A stretch of DNA of 11,813 nt from positions 1-11,813 of the forward strand of contig JANWXG010000059.1 of the NCBI GenBank assembly GCA_025057335.1. Reading direction: 5' to 3'. Under the pieces are notes generated by a model that had not been told where the DNA came from, made no database searches, and worked only from the letters and a program-made list of their open reading frames with translations. Numbering within the stretch: the stretch's first letter is position 1; every line of letters starts with the position of its first letter. Source of the DNA: a bacterium (GTDB lineage Bacteria > Armatimonadota > HRBIN16). Of this stretch, positions 5,021 to 11,813 are shown piece after piece. The position numbers were made by a program, and so were the translations under genes.

Positions 5021-7477
5021 ATGACGTGTGACGAGGTGAACCGTCCGTTTAAGAACATTGCCGATGTCAGACAGGCGCTCTGCTGGCACGTCCGTTACTC
5101 GCTGGGCAAGTCGGGCGAAGACCTGCACAAGCATGATGCCTTCACTGCGGTCGCTCTCGCCCTGCGCAACCGCATCATCGACCTCATGATTGAGACCGAA
5201 AAGCGTTACCAGCAGCACGATGCGAAGCGACTGTACTACCTCTCGCTGGAATACCTCATCGGGCGCTCGCTCACGAACAACCTGATCAACCTGGGCTTGT
5301 ACGACCTGTTCCGTGAGGCGCTGCTCCAGCAAGGTATCGACCTGGAAGAACTCGAGGAGTATGAGAGCGACGCGGCGCTAGGGAACGGCGGATTAGGTCG
5401 TCTCGCTGCCTGTTTCCTCGACTCGCTGGCGACGCTGGATATGCCCGGCTACGGCTACGGCATCAACTATGAGTACGGCATCTTCAAGCAGGAGATTCAT
5501 CACGGCTACCAGCACGAGAAGCCCGATAAGTGGTTGAAAGGCATGTCGCCCTGGCTCATCGAGCGCTACGACGAGCGATGCTTCATCCCGGTGTACGGGC
5601 GCGTGGAGCACAGCATCGACCGCTATGGGCGCTACCAGCCACTCTGGACGGACTGGAAGCTGATTGTGGGCGTGCCTTACGATATGCCGATTGTCGGCTA
5701 CGGGGGCAGGACAGTGAACGTGCTGCGGTTGTTCGCGGCGCGCTCGTACCACGAGTTTGACATGCAAATCTTCAACAGCGGCGACTACATCAGCGCGGTG
5801 GAACAGAAAATCGCCTCCGAGACCATCTCGAAGGTGCTTTACCCCTCCGACTCCGTGCAGGCAGGGAAGGAGCTGCGCCTCACGCAGGAGTATTTCCTCG
5901 TTGCCTGCGCCCTGCGCGATATCGTACGCCGCTACATGCGACAGCACGAGACCTTCGACCAGTTCCCGCGCAAGGCGGTGGTGCAGCTCAACGATACGCA
6001 CCCCGCCCTCGCGATTGCGGAGCTGATGCGCATTCTGGTGGACGAGAACCAGCTACCGTGGGAGTATGCGTGGGAGATTACCGAGCGCACCTTTGGCTAC
6101 ACGAATCACACGCTGATGCCTGAGGCGCTGGAGAAGTGGCCTGTGAGCCTACTCGAAAAGCTACTCCCTCGCCATCTACAGATTATCTACGAAATCAACC
6201 GCCGCTTCCTCGAGCATGTGGCGTGGCTCTACCCAGGCGACACCGAGAAGTTGCGCCGGGTCTCCATTATCGAGGAGGGCGAGCAGAAGCAGGTGCGCAT
6301 GGCTCACCTCGCCATCATTGGTAGCTACTCGGTCAACGGCGTGTCGCGACTACACAGTGAGCTCATCAAGAGCACGCTAGTTCCCGACTTTTACGAGCTG
6401 TTCCCGCACAAGTTCAACAGCAAGACCAACGGCGTGACCCCGCGTCGTTGGCTCAAGCAAGCCAACCCGCGCCTGAGCCAGCTGCTTGACGCCACCATCG
6501 GTACAGGATGGGTGACCAACCTGGAACAGCTGCGCGCCCTGGAACCTTACGCAGAGGACGAGGAGTTCCAGCAGCAGTTCCGCCAGGTGAAGCTGCTCAA
6601 TAAGCTGCGTCTGGCACACCTGGTTCGCGACACGCTGGGCTTGCAGGTGCCCCCAGAGAGCCTGTTCGACGTGCAAGTGAAGCGCATCCATGAGTACAAG
6701 CGCCAGCTGCTCAACGTGCTGCACATCATCTACGAGTACTTGAGGATAGTGGAGGACCGTCAGTATCCGCGCGTGCCGCGCACCTACATCTTCGGAGGCA
6801 AGGCAGCGCCCGGCTACTGGGCTGCCAAACAGATTATCAAACTCATCCACAACGTGGCGTCGGTGGTTAACCACGACCCGCGCGCCAGAGACTATCTGCA
6901 CGTGGTGTTCCTGCCGGACTATCGCGTGTCCCTAGCGGAGGTGATTATCCCCGCCACCGACCTGAGCGAGCACATTTCCACTGCGGGCACCGAGGCGTCG
7001 GGCACCAGCTGCATGAAGTTTGCAATGAACGGTGGGCTGATTATCGGCACGCTAGACGGCGCCAACATCGAAATCCGCGAAGAGGTGGGCGAGGAGAATA
7101 TCTACATCTTCGGACATACCGCCGAGCAAATCCGCCAGATGCGCTGGGAAGGCTCCTATGATCCGCGCGCGCTCTACGAGAGCAATCCTGTCGTGCGACG
7201 CGTGATGGATACCTTCCGCACCGACCTGTTCTGCCCGCACGAGCCTGGGTTATTCCGCTGGATATTCGACAGTCTAGTGCATCACGGCGACTACTACTTC
7301 CACCTTGCCGACCTGCCATCATACGTTGAGACACACGAGCGGGTTGCCGAGGAGTACTGCCAGCCTGAGCTGTGGACGCGCAAGGCGATTCTGAATGTAG
7401 CGCGTATCGGCAAGTTCTCCAGCGACCGCACCGTGATGGAGTACGCCCGCGATATCTGGCAGATTGAGCGCAAGTAG
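5021..7477 (+). CDS. glgP: Glycogen/starch/alpha-glucan phosphorylase
   Basis: This PLP enzyme of family GT35 releases glucose-1-phosphate from the non-reducing ends of alpha-1,4-glucan using phosphate. The 818-residue length equals the classic GlgP/MalP type, unlike the shorter alpha-glucan phosphorylases found in some thermophiles. Motifs in order: LSLEYLIGRSL near the N-terminus, GNGGLGRLAA at 121-130, NDTHP at 324-328, NGVTPRRWL mid-protein, KRIHEYKRQ at 554-562, and the PLP site EASGTSCMK at 658-666 with Lys666 as the Schiff-base lysine. The residue two before the lysine is Cys where many family members have Asn; the family signature allows variation there. ATG 5021 is chosen over an in-frame TTG at 4991 that overlaps the phosphatase stop, because GAGAGG at 5006-5011 is 9 nt upstream. 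It converges on the DUF1015 gene with 5 bp between stops. Confidence 0.95.
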   Translation: MTCDEVNRPFKNIADVRQALCWHVRYSLGKSGEDLHKHDAFTAVALALRNRIIDLMIETEKRYQQHDAKRLYYLSLEYLIGRSLTNNLINLGLYDLFREALLQQGIDLEELEEYESDAALGNGGLGRLAACFLDSLATLDMPGYGYGINYEYGIFKQEIHHGYQHEKPDKWLKGMSPWLIERYDERCFIPVYGRVEHSIDRYGRYQPLWTDWKLIVGVPYDMPIVGYGGRTVNVLRLFAARSYHEFDMQIFNSGDYISAVEQKIASETISKVLYPSDSVQAGKELRLTQEYFLVACALRDIVRRYMRQHETFDQFPRKAVVQLNDTHPALAIAELMRILVDENQLPWEYAWEITERTFGYTNHTLMPEALEKWPVSLLEKLLPRHLQIIYEINRRFLEHVAWLYPGDTEKLRRVSIIEEGEQKQVRMAHLAIIGSYSVNGVSRLHSELIKSTLVPDFYELFPHKFNSKTNGVTPRRWLKQANPRLSQLLDATIGTGWVTNLEQLRALEPYAEDEEFQQQFRQVKLLNKLRLAHLVRDTLGLQVPPESLFDVQVKRIHEYKRQLLNVLHIIYEYLRIVEDRQYPRVPRTYIFGGKAAPGYWAAKQIIKLIHNVASVVNHDPRARDYLHVVFLPDYRVSLAEVIIPATDLSEHISTAGTEASGTSCMKFAMNGGLIIGTLDGANIEIREEVGEENIYIFGHTAEQIRQMRWEGSYDPRALYESNPVVRRVMDTFRTDLFCPHEPGLFRWIFDSLVHHGDYYFHLADLPSYVETHERVAEEYCQPELWTRKAILNVARIGKFSSDRTVMEYARDIWQIERK

Positions 7478-7486
7478 CCGTGCTAC
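7474..7486. other. Palindrome holding both convergent stop codons
   Basis: GTAGC-CGT-GCTAC is a perfect 5-bp inverted repeat with a 3-nt loop. The glgP TAG (7475-7477) lies in the left arm and the minus-strand TAG of the DUF1015 gene (7483-7485) in the right arm. No T-run flanks it and the stem is short, so terminator activity is doubtful. Transcripts from both sides must overlap unless they end inside the opposing gene. Confidence 0.5.
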
Positions 7487-8739
7487 AGCGACAAGGAGCG
7501 CATCACTAGCCCGCTGAGTAGCTTGGGGTAGAAGTAGGTGGACTTGGGGGGCATCTTTTCGCCCGCTAGCGCGACCTCTCGCACCTCCTGCACATTAGGC
7601 GGGTTCAACAGGAAAGCCGCTGCCGCTTCACCGCGAAGCACCCACTCCATCGCCTCCTGCTCGTCGCGCGTGTAGCAAATGCCTTCGGCGCGCTCGAGGT
7701 GTCGTGGAGTGATTCCGAATAGCGGCTCCACCACCAAGCTTTGCAACAGCGTTACATCCAGTCGGCGGTAGGCGGTGCTATGCGTCTCTGGTGGGAGATC
7801 CGCTGGGGTGACCTCTTCTCGCAGCCATGCGGTAAATGCCCTACCGTCCCGCAAGACCACGGCGAACCCCCTTCGTGGGGCACCCGCGCGCAGTTGCTCT
7901 ACCACCTGGTGCGGAGAAGACGGATACACCTCAAACCACTGCTGCAGCTTTGCGGACAGCTGAGCAAGCGTTTCGTCTGGTGCCTGTAGCAGGACGCGGT
8001 GAGTGGGCAGGATGACCACTCCTGGGTCCTCAAGTGGGGTGAGCGCAATCATCAGCCAGTCGTAGGAGCGCAGTTCCCCAGTGTTGTCCTCGGCAGCGCG
8101 TCGCTCCCGCCGATAGTGTAGGCAGGTCTCATAGCGGTGGTGCCCATCTGCAATCCACACTCGTGCGGAAGCCGCCTGTTCCGCTAGCAGGGAGATGCGC
8201 TCCTGCTGCTCCACTCGATACAGGCGATGCGTTCCTCCGTCGTGCTCTACCTCTGCCACTAGCGGGCAGGCGGTAGTAAGTTGGTTCAACAGGGGAAACA
8301 TGTTCCCCTCGATTAGCCCGTGCACGGGCTCGAGGTTCGCCCCAGTTGCCCGCAGCAGGTGCAAGCGGTCTTCCTTGACGCGGGGCTGCGTGTGTTCATG
8401 GGGGAGCACCACACCCGCCTCGTACTCTTCCAAAGCCATCAGGCAGGCCAGAGCTAGACGTCTACTGCGCTCCCCCGTCAACGGGTGCGAGAAGGTCTGC
8501 TCAAGCAGATACATGCTCGGCGAGGGGTCAGCCTGCAGCACTCCTTGCTCCTGCCACTGATGCCACAACTGCGCCGCCCGGTCGTAGCTATCGGGAAGAG
8601 TGAGATGGACGATATTGTAGGGGAACCGCCGAAGCTGCTCGCGCTCCGGCGGGGAGATGACATCGTAGGGTGGTGCGATACACTGCCGTAGGTCAGGCAA
8701 GGCGTAGCGCACACCGCGAAAAGGAGCGAGACGCGCCAT
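7483..8739 (-). CDS. DUF1015 family protein
   Basis: The 418-residue product carries the hallmarks of the DUF1015 family (PF06245), a widespread bacterial and archaeal family of unsettled function. Visible motifs are APPYDVIS at 22-29 followed by PYNIVHLTLP, HEHTQPRVKED at 114-124, and IADGHHRYET at 196-205. The clustered His, Asp and Arg residues suggest an active or ligand-binding site, which is inference. No signal peptide or membrane segment is seen. ATG at 8739 is the best start: it begins with the family N-terminus (MARLAPFRGVRYA). A further 20 upstream codons in frame, from 8799, lie over the end of trxA and are not family-like. The start lies 4 bp after the trxA stop, with TGGAGG at 8755-8760 (15 nt away) inside trxA, so translation is probably coupled. 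Rare codons or truncation were not apparent. Confidence 0.9.
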   Translation of the reverse strand: MARLAPFRGVRYALPDLRQCIAPPYDVISPPEREQLRRFPYNIVHLTLPDSYDRAAQLWHQWQEQGVLQADPSPSMYLLEQTFSHPLTGERSRRLALACLMALEEYEAGVVLPHEHTQPRVKEDRLHLLRATGANLEPVHGLIEGNMFPLLNQLTTACPLVAEVEHDGGTHRLYRVEQQERISLLAEQAASARVWIADGHHRYETCLHYRRERRAAEDNTGELRSYDWLMIALTPLEDPGVVILPTHRVLLQAPDETLAQLSAKLQQWFEVYPSSPHQVVEQLRAGAPRRGFAVVLRDGRAFTAWLREEVTPADLPPETHSTAYRRLDVTLLQSLVVEPLFGITPRHLERAEGICYTRDEQEAMEWVLRGEAAAAFLLNPPNVQEVREVALAGEKMPPKSTYFYPKLLSGLVMRSLSL

Positions 8740-8743
8740 ACAG

Positions 8744-9064
8744 CTACAGCAACGCCTCCAGCTTTTGCACAATCGTCTGTTTGGGCACGACGCCCACAAT
8801 CATGTCCTGCACCTTGCCGTCCTTGAAGAAGAGCAAGGTGGGAATGCTCTGGATGCCGTAACGCAGAGCCAGTTCGGGTTCTTCGTCGACGTTCACCTTC
8901 ACCGCCTTCGCACGCCCCTGATACTCGTTGGCGATGGCTTCCACGTGAGGGGCAATGGCTTTACACGGACCGCACCAGATCGCCCAGAAATCCACCACGA
9001 CGGGCACGTCCGACTGCAGCACCTCGGTCTCGAATTCTGCGGTGGTCACATGCTTTGCGCTCAT
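8744..9064 (-). CDS. trxA: Thioredoxin
   Basis: This is a small cytoplasmic disulfide reductase that passes electrons from thioredoxin reductase to target proteins. The 106-residue product is a single complete thioredoxin fold with the active site WCGPC (Cys31, Cys34), buried Asp25 in VVVDFW, and cis-Pro75 in SIPT. The usual residue before WCGPC is Pro or Glu (WAPWCGPC, WAEWCGPC); here it is Ile. There is no signal peptide, so a periplasmic TlpA-like role is unlikely. CCTCCT at 9070-9075 is the complement of a perfect AGGAGG site 5 nt before the ATG. It is first in an operon with the DUF1015 gene 4 bp downstream and has a good promoter at 9097-9126. Assignment to trxA rather than a paralogue is from size and motif. 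Confidence 0.95.
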   Translation of the reverse strand: MSAKHVTTAEFETEVLQSDVPVVVDFWAIWCGPCKAIAPHVEAIANEYQGRAKAVKVNVDEEPELALRYGIQSIPTLLFFKDGKVQDMIVGVVPKQTIVQKLEALL

Positions 9065-9096
9065 AATCGCCTCCTGCCAAAGAGCTCACGTGTTTC

Positions 9097-9126
9097 ATTA
9101 TGGGGGATGGGAGGGGGTTTTGTCAA
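9097..9126 (-). promoter_or_regulatory. Sigma-70 type promoter of trxA operon
   Basis: Read on the minus strand, a perfect TTGACA -35 box (complement at 9121-9126) is followed by an 18-bp spacer and CATAAT (5 of 6 to TATAAT; complement at 9097-9102). The -10 box lies 32 bp before the trxA ATG, giving a short leader containing the AGGAGG site. This is the clearest promoter in the window. Confidence 0.75.
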
Positions 9127-9345
9127 CCGCTGGCAAGGGTGCTCGAGGAATTGTGGACAATACAACAGCCTGAACTGTAGCACAGCTCGACGTGCAGAGA
9201 CGGACGCCAAGTTGAGCAATGATGAAGATCTGGTAACGCCGCCTCGCTCCAAATCAGGGCGACGATAATAGTCGCCTTCGTTGCCGCCCTTCTCTGTCAC
9301 GCTGAGTGGGGATAAAGGAGTGCGCAATAAAGGCACATTTCCCTG
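9127..9345. other. Divergent intergenic region with small palindromes
   Basis: No gene is supported here. ATTGTGGACAAT at 9150-9161 is a perfect 5+2+5 inverted repeat just upstream of the trxA -35 box, of a size that could bind a repressor or activator (inference). GGCGAC (9258-9263) and GTCGCC (9271-9276) form a perfect 6-bp stem with no T-run. CTGTCACGCTGAG at 9293-9305 is a half-copy of repeat module B, without its partner half. Confidence 0.4.
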
Positions 9346-9375
9346 TTGCTATCCATCTCCGCTTTAGGCTACAAT
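9346..9375 (+). promoter_or_regulatory. Probable promoter of the propeller gene
   Basis: TTGCTA at 9346-9351 (4 of 6 to TTGACA) and TACAAT at 9370-9375 (5 of 6 to TATAAT) are separated by 18 bp. The -10 box ends 38 bp before the ATG at 9414. The position and spacing fit a sigma-70-like promoter of moderate strength. Confidence 0.5.
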
Positions 9376-9413
9376 AAGGTGAACCCGTCCGATTACCAGT
9401 GGAGGTACCAGTC

Positions 9414-11813
9414 ATGAAGCGTCTCCTTTTGCTTTTTGCATGTTGGGTGGTGCTGTCTGCCCTGGTGCAGGCGCAAGAGCTAGACCCCTGGGGCATGCCC
9501 AAGCCGTGGAAGCGTCTGGAATGGTTCTACAGCCGACGCGCTTTCCCCTATTCTGACGTCCCTGCAGGAGCGTGGCTGCGCGCCTATGAGCAGGCGCAGC
9601 AGATGCCCGTGTATCTAGGCGAAGGGCTACAGGGGCAAGCGCTGACGTGGGAGTTCTTCGGTCCCGACAGGACCAATCAGAACTGGCTGGCTCGCGTCAA
9701 CGCCATCGCTATCCATCCCCTCGATCCCAATACCATCTACATCGGTGTCTCCAAAGGAGGAGTGTGGAAAAGCACCGACCGCGGTTCCTCCTGGACGAAT
9801 CTGACGGACTTCCTAGCGGCACAGTACGTCGGCTGCCTGACCATAGACCCGCATGACCCGAACACCATCTACCTGGGCACTGGCGAGGAGTACTATGCAG
9901 GATACACGCTGGCGGGAATTGGCATCTACCGTTCGTCTGACGGGGGAAGTAGCTGGACGCTCATCGGAAGCAATACCTTCGCCGGACAACGTATACACGA
10001 AATCATCATCGATCCCACCAACCGCAACAAGTGGATTGTCGCCACCGATGCTGGCATCTACATCACCACCAACGGCGGAGGCAGCTTTACCCGCACGCTT
10101 AGCGGTATCTCCTCCGCCCTTCGGATGCACCCGACCAATCCCAACATCCTGTGGGCGGCACTAGGCTCCATCTGGGGCAGCTCCACTAACGGCGTGTACG
10201 TCTCCACGAACGGGGGCAACAGCTGGACGCGCTACAGCGCGTTGCCCCTCGGCACCAGCGTGGGGCGCATCGAGCTGGACGTGTGCCGCAGTAATCCCAA
10301 CGTGCTGTACGTAGCCATTGGACAGACAGTGGCAGCGGGGTCACGCATCCACAGCGTCTGGAAGACTACCAACGGCGGTTCCTCCTGGACGCAGTTGACC
10401 TCCGCGCCTACTGGTAGCGGACAGACGTGGTATGATTTCGTAATGCGGGTAGACCCCAATCATCCCGACATCGCTTACGTGGGCGAGGTCGAGCTGTATC
10501 GTACGACCGATGGAGGCGTCAACTGGACCCGTATCAACGGCTCCGGGATGTCCAACGCCCACGTCGACCAGCACGCCCTGGAGTTCGACCCCACCGACTC
10601 CGCCCAAATCTACATCGGCTGTGACGGGGGTGTCTTCTACTCGCCCGACCGAGGCAACACGCGCGTGCCCCTCAACACAGGGCGAGGCACGATGGAGTTC
10701 TACGCTTTCGATGTGCACCCCACTAACCCCAACCGTCTAGTAGCTGGATCCCAGGACAACGGCACGCAGGTGCGCTCCACCTCCAACAACTACGCTATCA
10801 CCTTGGGAGGAGATGGCTTTTGGGCGGCATACAAACGCAACGACCCCAACCTGGTACTGGGCGAGGTGTACTACGCGATGGTGTACCGCTCCACTAATGG
10901 GGGCAGCAGCTGGAGCTTCGTCTTCAACGGCAGCAACGACCCCCGCCCGCCCTGGTCTGCCCCGCTGGTCAACGACCCGAACAACCCTTCCACCTTCTAC
11001 GTGGGCACCGTATATCTCTATCGCTCCACCAACAACGGCGCCTCGGGCAGCTGGAGCCGTATTAGCCCCGACCTGACGCGAGGTTCAGGCTCTCTGTCGG
11101 CGATTGCGATAGCGCCGTCCAACTCCAACGTTATTTACACTGGTTCCGACGATGGGGCGGTATATGTGAGCACCGATGGGGGCAACACGTGGAGCGCTCG
11201 CTTTTCTGGCTTACCAACGCGCTCGGTGGGCGGCATCGCCGTAGACCCGAACAATCCTGCCATCGTATATGTGGGACTGCAGGGCTTCGGTTCGGGGCGT
11301 GTGTATAGGAGCACGAACTACGGCGCCTCGTGGACGAACATCTCAGGTAACCTGCCAGACACGCCCGTCAACTTCCTCATCGTCCATCCGAACGCGCCCA
11401 ACATGCTCATCGCGGCAACCGACACAGGCGTCTTCGTGACCGCTGACGGCGGAGCCAACTGGGCAAAACTGGGCGTTGGGCTGCCCAGTACTCCCTGTCT
11501 GCACTTGAGAGCGAACCCCACCACTGGCTACCTCTACGTGGGCACGTACGGACGGGGCATTTGGCGGATGCCCTTGCCTTCTCCGGGCTTTGTCACCACG
11601 CGCGTGCTGGTGAATAACGCCTCGGGCACACTGGGGGGCACGTTGAACCTGACGGCAACGCTACAGCGCACCGACACGCTCGCGGGCATCGCGGGCAAGA
11701 CCCTGCGCTTTGCTATCGATAACTCCCCCATCGGCAGTGCTGTGACAGGCTCGGATGGTACGGCTACGTTGACCTACACTATCCCAGAGACGTGGGGCAC
11801 AGGAAGCCGTGTC
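9414..11813 (+). CDS. Secreted Asp-box (BNR) beta-propeller protein, 3' end beyond window
   Basis: 800 codons are visible and the frame is still open at the right edge. MKRLLLLFACWVVLSALVQA is a clear signal peptide, with likely cleavage after Ala20, so the protein is exported. From residue about 90 to 715 there are about twelve Asp-box-like repeats (S-T-D/N-G-G-x-x-W), the first at 120-127 and the last near 676-683, spaced as in VPS10/sortilin-like or GH74-like propellers. DPNNP-type turns precede many blades. HVDQHALEFDP at 383-393 and GSQDNGTQ at 445-452 resemble blocks found in such families. From about residue 727 a bacterial Ig-like domain begins (GKTLRFAIDNSPIG, then DGTATLTYTIP) and is cut off. 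GGAGG at 9401-9405 fixes the start. No catalytic residues can be assigned, so a glycosidase, adhesin or binding role remains open. Aromatic and Asn-rich composition differs from the cytoplasmic genes beside it. Confidence 0.85.
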   Translation, partial: MKRLLLLFACWVVLSALVQAQELDPWGMPKPWKRLEWFYSRRAFPYSDVPAGAWLRAYEQAQQMPVYLGEGLQGQALTWEFFGPDRTNQNWLARVNAIAIHPLDPNTIYIGVSKGGVWKSTDRGSSWTNLTDFLAAQYVGCLTIDPHDPNTIYLGTGEEYYAGYTLAGIGIYRSSDGGSSWTLIGSNTFAGQRIHEIIIDPTNRNKWIVATDAGIYITTNGGGSFTRTLSGISSALRMHPTNPNILWAALGSIWGSSTNGVYVSTNGGNSWTRYSALPLGTSVGRIELDVCRSNPNVLYVAIGQTVAAGSRIHSVWKTTNGGSSWTQLTSAPTGSGQTWYDFVMRVDPNHPDIAYVGEVELYRTTDGGVNWTRINGSGMSNAHVDQHALEFDPTDSAQIYIGCDGGVFYSPDRGNTRVPLNTGRGTMEFYAFDVHPTNPNRLVAGSQDNGTQVRSTSNNYAITLGGDGFWAAYKRNDPNLVLGEVYYAMVYRSTNGGSSWSFVFNGSNDPRPPWSAPLVNDPNNPSTFYVGTVYLYRSTNNGASGSWSRISPDLTRGSGSLSAIAIAPSNSNVIYTGSDDGAVYVSTDGGNTWSARFSGLPTRSVGGIAVDPNNPAIVYVGLQGFGSGRVYRSTNYGASWTNISGNLPDTPVNFLIVHPNAPNMLIAATDTGVFVTADGGANWAKLGVGLPSTPCLHLRANPTTGYLYVGTYGRGIWRMPLPSPGFVTTRVLVNNASGTLGGTLNLTATLQRTDTLAGIAGKTLRFAIDNSPIGSAVTGSDGTATLTYTIPETWGTGSRV

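Noticed and set aside
5393..6001. Minus-strand open frame of 202 codons opposite glgP
   Set aside because: Shadow of the conserved phosphorylase; no family resemblance and no start signals.
9813..10164. Overlapping open frames of about 100 codons on both strands in the propeller gene
   Set aside because: Thr/Ser/Pro-rich shadows of the long propeller reading frame, which has a signal peptide, a ribosome binding site and clear repeats.

Overview
The window is GC-rich bacterial chromosomal DNA with six complete protein genes, one gene cut by the right edge, and two repeat-rich intergenic stretches. No rRNA, tRNA, CRISPR array, transposase or phage gene was seen. Gene content is housekeeping plus one secreted protein. 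The taxon cannot be fixed from the sequence. HslVU with a Thr-type HslV carrying a short propeptide, an LDH-like malate dehydrogenase and dense GTCATGCTGAGCG-type palindromic intergenic repeats would suit a deep-branching, perhaps thermophilic, phylum such as Armatimonadota or Chloroflexota. That is an impression from gene style, not a result.

Layout: 1-155 is a flank with a promoter. hslV (156-689) and hslU (710-2143) form a two-gene operon for the ATP-dependent HslVU protease. 2144-2772 is non-coding: a terminator-like hairpin, about three tandem composite repeat units, a 26-nt-arm inverted repeat, then a structured leader directly before mdh. mdh (2773-3699) encodes an NAD-dependent malate dehydrogenase of the LDH-like type. 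3700-4226 is again non-coding: a terminator-like hairpin, a paired stem-loop with complementary loops, and a second cluster of the same two repeat modules. An inositol-monophosphatase-family phosphatase (4227-4994) and glycogen phosphorylase glgP (5021-7477) follow as an operon. On the opposite strand, trxA (9064-8744) and a DUF1015 gene (8739-7483) form a second operon that converges on glgP with 5 bp between the stop codons. 9065-9413 is a divergent promoter region. From 9414 to the right edge runs a secreted, Asp-box (BNR) beta-propeller protein with the start of an Ig-like domain.

Functionally the genes cover protein quality control (HslVU, thioredoxin), central carbon metabolism (Mdh), glycogen mobilisation (GlgP, perhaps with the sugar or inositol phosphatase) and an exported propeller protein of unknown role. 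The most unusual part of the window is the intergenic DNA. Two distinct palindrome-forming modules, here called A and B, alternate in a consistent order and occur in both large gaps; a B half-copy lies before the propeller gene. Next to them are hairpins that could affect mdh expression or transcript ends. No new defence or biosynthetic system is visible among the protein genes.
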